Origin: an uncultured Porphyromonadaceae bacterium
GTDB lineage: Bacteria > Bacteroidota > Bacteroidia > Bacteroidales > Muribaculaceae
DNA: 64,000 bases
Direction of reading: 5' to 3'
NCBI GenBank assembly: GCA_937921035.1
Contig: CALEUL010000039.1
Location: forward strand, 1 to 64,000
Shown here: positions 1-7,315 of the stretch, piece after piece
How positions within the stretch are numbered: position 1 is the stretch's first letter
Layout: each line of letters starts with the position of its first letter
Position numbers and translations under genes: made by a program
Notes under the pieces: generated by a model
Database searches by the model: none
What the model was told of the DNA's origin: nothing
Seen by the model: only the letters and a program-made list of their open reading frames with translations

Positions 1-43
1 TCCAAAGGGGTCAATCGCACTTGTCACACGGGGTCAATCGCAC
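1..43. mobile_element. Probable end of an IS21-like element (partial)
   Basis: On the minus strand the 14-mer GTGCGATTGACCCC occurs twice, at 30-43 and 7-20, separated by 9 bp. Repeated copies of a terminal sequence near the tip are typical of IS21-family ends. The repeat begins exactly where the neighbouring AlbA_2 reading frame loses its family sequence, as expected if an element inserted there. The body of the element would lie outside the window to the left, so the family assignment is inference. Confidence 0.4.
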
Positions 44-285
44 GTGGCTTTTCCACGTAGAGTGCCGAAAAAGTCCTGTTCGAGCTTCTCAATGTTGTCT
101 ACACCGACAACCTCAAACAGGCGACCGGTCTGTTTTACACCGAGCACAATCCAACCGCCGGAGCAATTTGAGAAGGCACTGACGGTCTCCCAAATGTTCT
201 TCGGCAGTTCAGACTTCGCGGTTTTGACCTCGAAATCGTCCCATTCTATGTCGCGTAGCCTTCCTACAAGTTCTTCTTTTGTCAT
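34..285 (-). pseudogene. Truncated AlbA_2 (Schlafen-type) domain protein
   Basis: The frame from the ATG at 285 encodes about 83 residues beginning MTKEELVGRL. It contains the start of an AlbA_2 domain: EVKTAKSELPKN, then SAFSNCSGGWIVLGV, then the EKLEQDFFGTLR segment. AlbA_2 proteins are usually 200-500 residues with further C-terminal domains; here the frame leaves the family after TLR and stops at 34-36 within repeats that look like an insertion-sequence end. A longer frame reaches 333, but residues before MTKEEL do not look like the family. The product is probably non-functional. AlbA_2 proteins are commonly nucleic-acid-binding regulators or ATPases of unclear role. Confidence 0.6.
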
Positions 286-342
286 TACAATTACAAAATT
301 AACGATTTTATTCTGATTTTCAGAGGGGTGCATCCATTATTT

Positions 343-1665
343 TCAATTATCACTGGGAAGTGGCGGGAAAGAGTCGATGGCGGCTTGTTTGAGGGAATCG
401 ACGGCACGGGTATATTTCTCGGTGTGGGCGAGGCCACTGTGTCCGAGGATGCTGGCTACGGTCTTGATGTTGGCTCCGTTGCTCAACAGATTCGTTCCGC
501 AACTGTGGCGGGCGCAGTGCCAAGTGATATGTTTCTGGATGCCGGCGCGAGCCACCCAGTGGCGTAAAGCTTTCAGGCACATAGTATGCGATGGCAATGG
601 GAAGATGATTTGATTGCGGTTGCCATCCTTGGGTTGACCGATAAGGTGCAGAAGTCCGTCATTGAGGGGAATGACTACTCCGCTGGCTGCGCTATGGGCT
701 TTGGTCTTGCTTTGCTCAAACTTCAGCAGCTTATTTGAAAAATCAACGTTGGCATAGGTGAGATCTTTAACATCGCACCAACGAAGACCGCAATACAGAC
801 AAAAGATGAACGCACGGCGAATGTCGGGATTCTCCTTGTCGTAGTGCGTGGCAACGAGCGTGGTTATTTCTTCCTGACTGAGTATGTCCTTTTTCAACTG
901 ACCGTAGTCCTTCTTTATCGAAACGCCGGTGCAGGGATTCTTTGCAATTATGTCCTTGTCGAGCGCGGCAAGTATCATTTTCTTGAAGCGTCCATAAACC
1001 GTGTGGGCGCCTTCGCCGGTGAAGCGATTGATGAGATACTCGGTGAAAGAGCGCATCAAATCCTTGGTCAGTTGCTCTGGTTTCACTTTCAGCCCCGCTG
1101 CCTTTTTCTCCCTTTCGGCTGCCTTCTTCGCATTATTCTTTTGGATGGTCTCCTTTTCTTCCTTTGTCATGTCGCCTTTGACTTTTTCCGGCAACAGTTT
1201 CATTTTGGGGTCAATCAGGAAATCGATGAACACAGTGCGGGCGCGACGGATCTGATTGCCATCGCTCTTTGTATAGTTAGCATGATACTCAGCCATCCAG
1301 TCAAGATAGTTTATCTCGACTTCTTCTTTCTTCAGACGGTAGCCAAGTTTATCCTCTTTCAGCTCCTGTTCGCGCTCAAATCGAATTTTCTTGGCCATTT
1401 CCAGCATCTCTTTGTTCTGCTGGCGTTCAAGTTGCGTTCTGGGAGCTTGCCAAAGATACAGGCTTAAATATTCGCGTTTCCGATCTTTCTTAACAGTCTC
1501 CTTGCCAGTCTTATCATTATAGACCTTTGTATAGCCAAAATAATAGTCCAGAAACAGACTCTCCCGACCATCATTCAGCACTTTCGCCCCCAACTTAGGA
1601 TTGTCGGTGGTATCAGTACTGATAATATATGTATTATCGGCTCGATAATTCTTCCTTATAGCCAT
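343..1665 (-). CDS. Tyrosine recombinase / site-specific integrase
   Basis: This 440-residue protein has the architecture of Bacteroidetes integrative-element integrases: an N-terminal arm-binding region (about 1-110), a SAM-like core-binding domain (about 120-270), and a C-terminal phage-integrase catalytic domain. Catalytic motifs are present: Arg in GLRWCD, Lys in the SKTKAHS turn, HxxR as HCARH, and the C-terminal GHSGLAHTEKYTR segment carrying His and the Tyr nucleophile. It would cut and join DNA to integrate or excise the element. A -7 box (minus strand TACCTTTG, 1694-1701) lies just upstream. The gene appears intact. A decayed copy of a close relative lies at 14494-14662. Confidence 0.93.
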   Translation of the reverse strand: MAIRKNYRADNTYIISTDTTDNPKLGAKVLNDGRESLFLDYYFGYTKVYNDKTGKETVKKDRKREYLSLYLWQAPRTQLERQQNKEMLEMAKKIRFEREQELKEDKLGYRLKKEEVEINYLDWMAEYHANYTKSDGNQIRRARTVFIDFLIDPKMKLLPEKVKGDMTKEEKETIQKNNAKKAAEREKKAAGLKVKPEQLTKDLMRSFTEYLINRFTGEGAHTVYGRFKKMILAALDKDIIAKNPCTGVSIKKDYGQLKKDILSQEEITTLVATHYDKENPDIRRAFIFCLYCGLRWCDVKDLTYANVDFSNKLLKFEQSKTKAHSAASGVVIPLNDGLLHLIGQPKDGNRNQIIFPLPSHTMCLKALRHWVARAGIQKHITWHCARHSCGTNLLSNGANIKTVASILGHSGLAHTEKYTRAVDSLKQAAIDSFPPLPSDN

Positions 1666-1693
1666 ATCTATTACTCTTTAGTTCTTATGTTTA

Positions 1694-1701
1694 CAAAGGT
1701 A
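1694..1701 (-). promoter_or_regulatory. Promoter -7 box of the integrase gene
   Basis: The minus-strand octamer TACCTTTG matches the Bacteroidetes -7 consensus TAnnTTTG and lies 29 bp upstream of the integrase ATG. TTGG motifs occur upstream (GGTAGCCAAAGGGTAGCCAA on the plus strand), but their spacing of about 23-24 bp is slightly long. A tandem GGTAGCCAAA repeat here may be a regulator or arm site. Confidence 0.5.
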
Positions 1702-1856
1702 ATAAAAAATTCTGATTCAGGTAGCCAAAGGGTAGCCAAAAACAACAAAACAAGGGCTTTTTAAGGAATTTATGAGAATATCCAAAATTTACAAAATGCT
1801 GATTATCACCTAATATAGTTTCTTTTGAATTCCGATGAATATCCTTGAATATATGG

Positions 1857-1879
1857 TTTGAAACCCACTCGCGGCTCCA
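1857..1879 (+). other. Possible att site resembling a tRNA 3' end
   Basis: The plus strand reads like the end of a tRNA: a T-loop-like TTTGAAA, CCCAC as T-stem 3' strand, TCGCGGC as acceptor strand, a T discriminator and CCA. No complete tRNA precedes it, because the bases before the T-loop do not pair with CCCAC. Integrases often target tRNA 3' ends and leave such fragments. No second copy was seen in the window, so this is tentative. Confidence 0.25.
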
Positions 1880-1885
1880 AACTAA

Positions 1886-1928
1886 AAGAGTGATAATCAA
1901 GCAAATAAACTACTTGATTATTACTCTT
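1886..1928. terminator. Strong stem-loop, probable bidirectional terminator
   Basis: AAGAGTGATAATCAAG (1886-1901) and CTTGATTATTACTCTT (1913-1928) form a 16-bp stem with one G-T pair and an 11-base loop. ATTTTG follows on the plus strand. The hairpin lies in the 373-bp gap between the integrase and the transposase remnant. The only other signal I see in this gap is an orphan plus-strand TACTTTTG at 1977-1984. Confidence 0.5.
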
Positions 1929-2038
1929 ATTTTGTTAATATGGTTAATCAACGTCTGTTAATGACTAAAAATGTCGTACTTTTGAGCCGGAAAGTCTGTC
2001 TTTAGTCTATCTCAATATTTTTTATGAGTGTTAAAATT

Positions 2039-2763
2039 TTAGGCGTATAGTTTGACGAGACGGAAGATGCAGAAATCACGGTCCCGTACTCCTCGCATTT
2101 GAGAGCGAAAGATTTTCACTTTAGAGTTGAATGCTTCAGCAGAGGCATTGGTTGCGCGACGGCGAAAGTAGTTTAGGATTGTGGGGGCGTGGTTTTTGAA
2201 TGTCTTGATCACAGACCGGAAGTTGTTGTTTGCCAGAGCGGACACCTTTTCATACCAATTGTTCAATTTCCTCATGGCCTTTGTCGGAGAAATTTTCAAA
2301 TTGAATGCTTGCTGCGCGCAAGTATCTGGCGCATGGTCTCACCGTTTGAATATTTCACCGGAGGTTCGGACTTGTCGCGGGCATTGTCTTCCACCAAGAG
2401 TTGTCTTCGGATGTCGACACGGATTTCATCGACAGCCTCGTTGTAGACCTGCTGCACGTGGAAACGGTCGTTCACCACATGGGCGTTGTAGAAGACCTCG
2501 GCGGCGATGAGCATCATTGACGGCGACAGGTCGCATGTCACCTCTTTGACCTTTCGTCTCAGGGTCTTTCCCATCGCACCGATGAGCGTGGAGATAATTT
2601 CGTCGCTTTTCGTGCCCGGGATTGCAGCGGCAAGGGTACCCCTGCCGCCGTGCCCCTCCTTGTTGGTGAGGAATGTCCATACTTCGCCGTTGCTCAGACA
2701 GGTCTCGTCAAGGCTCATATAGGGGCCGATATTCTGTTGTTGTGCCAGAAATAAGCCATATTA
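2039..2763 (-). pseudogene. ISL3/ISAon1-type transposase remnant
   Basis: Two pieces in different frames match one DDE transposase. The upstream piece (about 2296-2718) has DETCLSNGEVWTF, the TCDLSPSM Asp segment and VNDRFHVQQVYNEA. The downstream piece (2039-2299) has NASAEAFNSKVKIFRSQMRGV and ends FRLVKLYA, the usual C-terminus. Around 2297-2310 there is a frameshift, and I estimate about 40 residues of the family are missing between the pieces. Upstream of SLDETC the frame soon meets a stop near 2760, so the N-terminus is also lost. No terminal inverted repeats were identified. It is a dead insertion sequence abutting the 3' end of the island operon. Confidence 0.8.
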
Positions 2764-2784
2764 ATGAAAAAATGCAATAATGGT

Positions 2785-3504
2785 TCACGCCATAAAGTCA
2801 ATCACTACAACTGTCACATTATCCGGCGCGCCCTGCGCAAGAGCGTCGTTAAGCAGCTCTGTCGCCGAGGCGGAGTGCCGTTCAATCTCATTGACGCTGA
2901 CATAATCGGACAGTCCGTCGGAACATATCACATAGCGGTCGCCTTCGACAACGCGCGTGGGCGTCACGTCGATGAAAGCATCGTCAATTCCGAGACAGTT
3001 ATACATCAGATGCGAGGGTGCTGACGGATCATTGAGCCGCTTGCGCTCCGAATGGTCTTTGGTGATAAGCTGGAAATTCTCATGCCGCAGGCGGTACACC
3101 TGCGAATCTCCGCTGTTGAGAAGATATGCCTGGTCGTAGTATAGCAATAGTCCCGTTAAGGTTGTTGCCATACCGTTGCCTGCCGCCGAGGTCATAATTG
3201 ACTCATTTGTAATAAGAAACCACCTCTTGACGCGCTGAATCAGTTCGTTGGCGTCAAGTCCTTCGGGAAGATCATCGACAAAAGACTCAAACAGTTCGCA
3301 CGCCATGCGGGAAGCACGGTCACCGTCGGCACGCCCGCCAAGACCGTCGCATACAATGGCACCGAATTTCATACCGCCGTCAGGAATCTGGAACTCAAAA
3401 GAATCTGAGTCGTCGCGGATAGTCTGCCCTCCGATATACGCCATATCCTCATTCCGCGTGCGCACGGCGCCGACATGGCTTATCGCTTCATATCTGACTT
3501 TCAT
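2785..3504 (-). CDS. PP2C-family Ser/Thr protein phosphatase
   Basis: This 239-residue protein is a single-domain PP2C (PPM) phosphatase of the stand-alone PppA/Stp type, close to the usual 240-250 residues. Metal-binding motifs are intact: RTRNED (15-20), VCDGLGG with Asp53, SGDSQVYRL (131-139), SDGLSDYV with Asp196, and APDNVTVV with Asp228. It has no signal peptide or membrane segment, so it is cytoplasmic. It is the last gene of the operon, and its ATG overlaps the stop of the FHA gene by 4 bp, implying translational coupling. It most likely removes phosphates placed by the operon's kinase; that pairing is inference from gene order and from analogous kinase-phosphatase-FHA sets such as PpkA-PppA-Fha. 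Confidence 0.92.
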   Translation of the reverse strand: MKVRYEAISHVGAVRTRNEDMAYIGGQTIRDDSDSFEFQIPDGGMKFGAIVCDGLGGRADGDRASRMACELFESFVDDLPEGLDANELIQRVKRWFLITNESIMTSAAGNGMATTLTGLLLYYDQAYLLNSGDSQVYRLRHENFQLITKDHSERKRLNDPSAPSHLMYNCLGIDDAFIDVTPTRVVEGDRYVICSDGLSDYVSVNEIERHSASATELLNDALAQGAPDNVTVVVIDFMA

Positions 3505-3998
3505 TCTGCAACAAAATCATAAAAGTTAGCCAATCTCACCGTGTCGCCGACGCTGAACGGGAGCGGATTGTAGCACCACTGCCCGTTGACGGCTGTGCCG
3601 TTTCGCGAACCGAGGTCGCTGATAATCCACTTGTTTCCTTCAGCCCAGAGCTGTGCATGGCGTGCCGAGACGAACTCAAGCCGGCCCAGCATAGCCTGAT
3701 AAGGACCTTCCAGACGTCCCAGAATGGCGCCGTTCTGAAGCTCCAGAGTGATATTCTCCTGCCGGCATACAAGTTTTGTCGCAGCAGGTTTCCGAGGCTC
3801 TTGAGGCTGCTGAGGCGTGCTGCCTTTTGCGCCGGCAAGTTTTAGGGCGGGAACAAGCTTTGAGCCGCACATGCCGCAGCACTTTCCTTCGCCCTTGCCA
3901 GGTGTACGACATTCGGGGCAGAGATATATTTTCATGCCGCACTGGTCGCAGAACCAGCTGTCGTCATCGATGCTTGATTTACAATTCTGGCACTTCAT
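3501..3998 (-). CDS. Zinc-ribbon plus FHA domain protein
   Basis: This 165-residue cytoplasmic protein has two parts. Residues 1-48 hold four pairs of cysteines (CQNC, CDQC, CPEC, CGMC), a double zinc ribbon. Residues about 77-165 are an FHA phosphothreonine-binding domain with GRLEGPY, the SxxH signature as SARH (111-114), and the SDLGSRNGTAVNG loop (127-139). All residues that normally contact phosphothreonine appear present. It should act as an adaptor recognising proteins phosphorylated by the operon's kinase. The gene overlaps both neighbours by 4 bp, so its level is probably tied to the AAA+ protein and the phosphatase. Confidence 0.9.
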   Translation of the reverse strand: MKCQNCKSSIDDDSWFCDQCGMKIYLCPECRTPGKGEGKCCGMCGSKLVPALKLAGAKGSTPQQPQEPRKPAATKLVCRQENITLELQNGAILGRLEGPYQAMLGRLEFVSARHAQLWAEGNKWIISDLGSRNGTAVNGQWCYNPLPFSVGDTVRLANFYDFVAE

Positions 3999-6900
3999 CG
4001 TATTTTCATGTCTTCAAAAGTAAACAGATAGAGTTCTTCGCGGGTGTAATTACCCTGCCGTCTCAGCCTCGCACCCTGATTGATGCGGACCTGATTGAAA
4101 TATTTGACGGCTTCGGCAGCATTGCCGAAATTGGCAGTCCGGTTTCGCACGAGTCTGTCGAAATAGCGGTGCATTTCCTCTTCGGCGGCATCTGCCATTC
4201 TCATGCCTTTACTCCGGCAGATGTTTCCAAAAATAGTGGAGAGATCATCGGCGGAGTAGTCCTCGAAATATATCTTCTTCTCAAAGCGTCGGTCGATGCC
4301 AGTGTTCGTGGCTTTCCATGCCTCCATCTCTCGTGGATAACCGGCGACGATAGCCACCATCTTTCCTTTGAGATCGTTGAGCAGCGTCAGCAGTTCGGGG
4401 GTCGCATCCTTCTCACCGAAACCGCCGTCGTGAAGACCGTACGCCTCGTCGATGAACAGAACGCCGCCGACACCACGTTTCACCATCTTACGTGTCTGCT
4501 TGGCGGTCTGCCCTACAAAGCCGATTATCAGGTCGCCGGGAGTTATTTCCAGAAGATTGTTTGTAGGAAGCAGACCGAGAGAATAGAATATATTACCCAT
4601 AATACGCGCCACAGTTGTCTTGCCTGTGCCTGGATTGCCTAAAAACTGATAATGGAACATCGGAATCTCAGGCTGCCTGCCTTCCATGCGTGCGCGTTCC
4701 TGCTCTGTGAAGATGGAATCGGCGAGAGTGCGGATTTCCTTCTTCACGCTTTCCAGACCTACGAGCTGGTCAAGTTCGCGGAAACACTCCTCCAGGTCGA
4801 CTGACCGCGGCTCCTCGTACGGTATATCGGCTTTGCGGATGCGCATCATTTCCTCGCTGGGTATATTGAAGATATCGAATTCTTTCTGCAACCTATCGCC
4901 CTGACGCGCAACGGTGTCCTTGAACAAGGCTATGACACTGCGGGCATTGCCGAAATTCTCATCTTTGGCAGCCACCATCCCGCATATAGCCTTGCGAAGG
5001 AGTTCCACCGCATCATCGTCGATCTGCATTTTCTGGCGGCTTACCTGCTGCAGGTATATCTCCTCCAGCTCTGTGGCGGAATAATCCTCGATATGTATCC
5101 TGTTCGAGAACCGGCTTGTCAGACCCGGGTTCGCATTTGCTATAAACTCGTCTATCAGATTCTTGTATCCGGCGATAACGGTGATGAACTTTCCCGCGTC
5201 GCTTACCATACGTGTCATAAGACTCTCTACGGCTGCTTTGCCGTCCTGGCTCTGCTCGTTAGGATTGTCCATAGGAATCAGGTTGTAAGCCTCATCGATG
5301 AAGAGGATACCACCCAACGCTTCATCCACAGCGTCGTTCATGTTCTTTGCCGCCGAGTTCGAATAGCTGTCGAGAAGGTTCTTCTTCTCTTTCACCACCA
5401 CCTTGTCGGTCGGCAGAATACCCGCAGCCTTGAACACTTGACCGAGGCGTTTGGCAACCTCAGTCTTGCCGGTACCTGGATTACCTGTAATGGCGATATG
5501 GATACCCTCGGCGGATGGGTCGACCAAGCCGCGCTCCACGCGCTGACGCTGGATTATCGCCTTGCCGACAACAGAGCGGATATCCTTCTTAAGGTTTCCA
5601 AGCCCTACCATATCGTCGAGCGAGGCGAGCACATCGTCCACGCTGCGCCGTGTCTGTGCTTCCTTTCCCTGAATATCTTCCAGAGTGATTTCCGGCGTTG
5701 CCGACGGATCTTCGGCGAGTCTTTGCTTAAGGCGGCTCACCGCCCTCGAATAGACATTCCGCACGTCGCGGGCATTGCCGAAGTCTTTCAGACGCATATT
5801 GTACATGTTCTGGAAGAAACTTAGCAACTGCCTGTCGGCCTCCGGCGAGATGGTGTAACCTTCCTCGCCGCGTTTTACCATGCCGCGGAAAATTGCCGTA
5901 AGTTCCTCTGGCTTATAGTCGCGGAAACGGATGATTTCATTAAAGCGCGACTGGAATCCGTCGTTCAGCTTATTGAGTCCTGCCATGTCCTTTTCGTAAC
6001 CGGCGAGAATCATCACGAGCTTTCCGCGCTCGTTTTCGGCATAGCGTATCAGAGTATCCATAGCGTCCTTGCCATGATCGTTGTTTACAAGTTGGTATGC
6101 TTCGTCAATGAAGAGTACTCCGCCCGTGGCTTTGCTGACCCATTTCTCAACCTGCTTGGCTGTGTCGCCCACATATTGCGAGATAAGACTGTCGGCACCG
6201 ATTTCCACGAATTGACCTACAGGCAGTGCGCCAAGTGCGTTGAGGGCTTCGCCGAATATTCGTGCCATAGTTGTCTTGCCGGTACCGGGATTGCCGAGAA
6301 AGATGAAATGATCCTTTATCTTAGGCTTGCGACCGTCCTTCACATCCTGCTGGATATTGCGTGTTATAGTCGTTATTTTGGACTTTATATCCTCTACCCC
6401 GACATACTTGTCGAACTCCGCCATGATTTCATCCAAACTCTTGCGGATGAACTCCGTGCCGTGCACGTATTCTGGACCAATCTCATCTGCATCTACTGGC
6501 AAATCAAGGGCTGCTGTGCTTATATTCTCGGCGCGCCGGCTGGCATTGTGACCATTGATGCCGAGTGCTGCTTCCGGATTGCGCTGGTCATTTACGAATA
6601 TTCTTTCCAATTTCTCCTTTGCCTCCTGCGACAAGGTGCGATGCTCACGCTCAAGTATATCACAGGCTATGTTTACCATACCCTGCACTGTGATATCGTT
6701 GGTCTCAAGGAAATAGCTGATCGGATTCTTTGCCTCCGGATTTGCATCGAAGAATCGTTTAAGGTCATCGTCGCCTATTATCACAACCACAGGCATATCC
6801 TCGTCGCTCCGCCAGTCGGCGACATAACGGAGCACACCGTCGAGTTCTACTATTTGTGAAACTTTCTCTGTGGGACAGAGACGATGAGCCTCATCCACGA

Positions 6901-7315
6901 CTATCATTCGCGGTTCAAGTGTGATTTCATCTTTCTGAAGCGCTTCAATCCATCCTTTATAGTCCACCGGCTTTATGATTTCAGGCTCAGAGCTGTTCAA
7001 TATGCCCATGTCAGCCAACGCTGCGGCTATGGCACGCGCCACCGACTTCTTGCCAGTTCCGGGATTACCCGTAATTACGAAGCTTAAGGGCAGACGTCCC
7101 TTGACGCCGCTCTTGCGGCACCAGTCGGCACGCTTTCTAGCCTTTAGCATCACCTCCTCCAACAGTTCTACAATAGTCTTTTTATCATAGAGGCGGCTCA
7201 GTGGCCCGCTCTGCATATCGGCGGCCGGGCGCTGGCTGGCGGCGAGTTTCTCTCCGCACCACTTGCAGTATCTGGCTATGTCGCGGTTATTACGACCGCA
7301 TTTATCACATTTCAT
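3995..7315 (-). CDS. Zinc-ribbon protein with four CbbX/SpoVK-type AAA+ modules
   Basis: The 1106-residue protein starts with a zinc ribbon (CDKC...CKWC, 3-20) followed by four AAA+ modules. Walker A motifs are at about 83-90, 341-348, 611-618 and 893-900. Walker B DEA motifs are at about 141-143, 404-406, 674-676 and 956-958. Modules 2-4 look like CbbX/SpoVK/EccA ATPases with LFIDEAY and SRF or RRF arginine fingers. Module 1 is divergent: its Walker A ends GKK instead of GKT and I see no SRF-like finger, so it may bind ATP without cycling normally. CbbX-type proteins usually have one module per chain, so four in tandem is unusual and suggests a covalent pseudo-ring remodelling machine. Its target is unknown. 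The start overlaps the kinase gene by 11 bp. Confidence 0.92.
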   Translation of the reverse strand: MKCDKCGRNNRDIARYCKWCGEKLAASQRPAADMQSGPLSRLYDKKTIVELLEEVMLKARKRADWCRKSGVKGRLPLSFVITGNPGTGKKSVARAIAAALADMGILNSSEPEIIKPVDYKGWIEALQKDEITLEPRMIVVDEAHRLCPTEKVSQIVELDGVLRYVADWRSDEDMPVVVIIGDDDLKRFFDANPEAKNPISYFLETNDITVQGMVNIACDILEREHRTLSQEAKEKLERIFVNDQRNPEAALGINGHNASRRAENISTAALDLPVDADEIGPEYVHGTEFIRKSLDEIMAEFDKYVGVEDIKSKITTITRNIQQDVKDGRKPKIKDHFIFLGNPGTGKTTMARIFGEALNALGALPVGQFVEIGADSLISQYVGDTAKQVEKWVSKATGGVLFIDEAYQLVNNDHGKDAMDTLIRYAENERGKLVMILAGYEKDMAGLNKLNDGFQSRFNEIIRFRDYKPEELTAIFRGMVKRGEEGYTISPEADRQLLSFFQNMYNMRLKDFGNARDVRNVYSRAVSRLKQRLAEDPSATPEITLEDIQGKEAQTRRSVDDVLASLDDMVGLGNLKKDIRSVVGKAIIQRQRVERGLVDPSAEGIHIAITGNPGTGKTEVAKRLGQVFKAAGILPTDKVVVKEKKNLLDSYSNSAAKNMNDAVDEALGGILFIDEAYNLIPMDNPNEQSQDGKAAVESLMTRMVSDAGKFITVIAGYKNLIDEFIANANPGLTSRFSNRIHIEDYSATELEEIYLQQVSRQKMQIDDDAVELLRKAICGMVAAKDENFGNARSVIALFKDTVARQGDRLQKEFDIFNIPSEEMMRIRKADIPYEEPRSVDLEECFRELDQLVGLESVKKEIRTLADSIFTEQERARMEGRQPEIPMFHYQFLGNPGTGKTTVARIMGNIFYSLGLLPTNNLLEITPGDLIIGFVGQTAKQTRKMVKRGVGGVLFIDEAYGLHDGGFGEKDATPELLTLLNDLKGKMVAIVAGYPREMEAWKATNTGIDRRFEKKIYFEDYSADDLSTIFGNICRSKGMRMADAAEEEMHRYFDRLVRNRTANFGNAAEAVKYFNQVRINQGARLRRQGNYTREELYLFTFEDMKIR

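Noticed and set aside
1691..1900. A 69-codon minus-strand frame between integrase and transposase remnant
   Set aside because: It overlaps the integrase promoter and the stem-loop at 1886-1928 and has no family resemblance.
5093..6859. Plus-strand frames of 243 and 261 codons within the AAA+ gene
   Set aside because: They lie opposite the AAA+ modules with all Walker motifs on the minus strand, and their protein sequence is Cys/His-rich noise.
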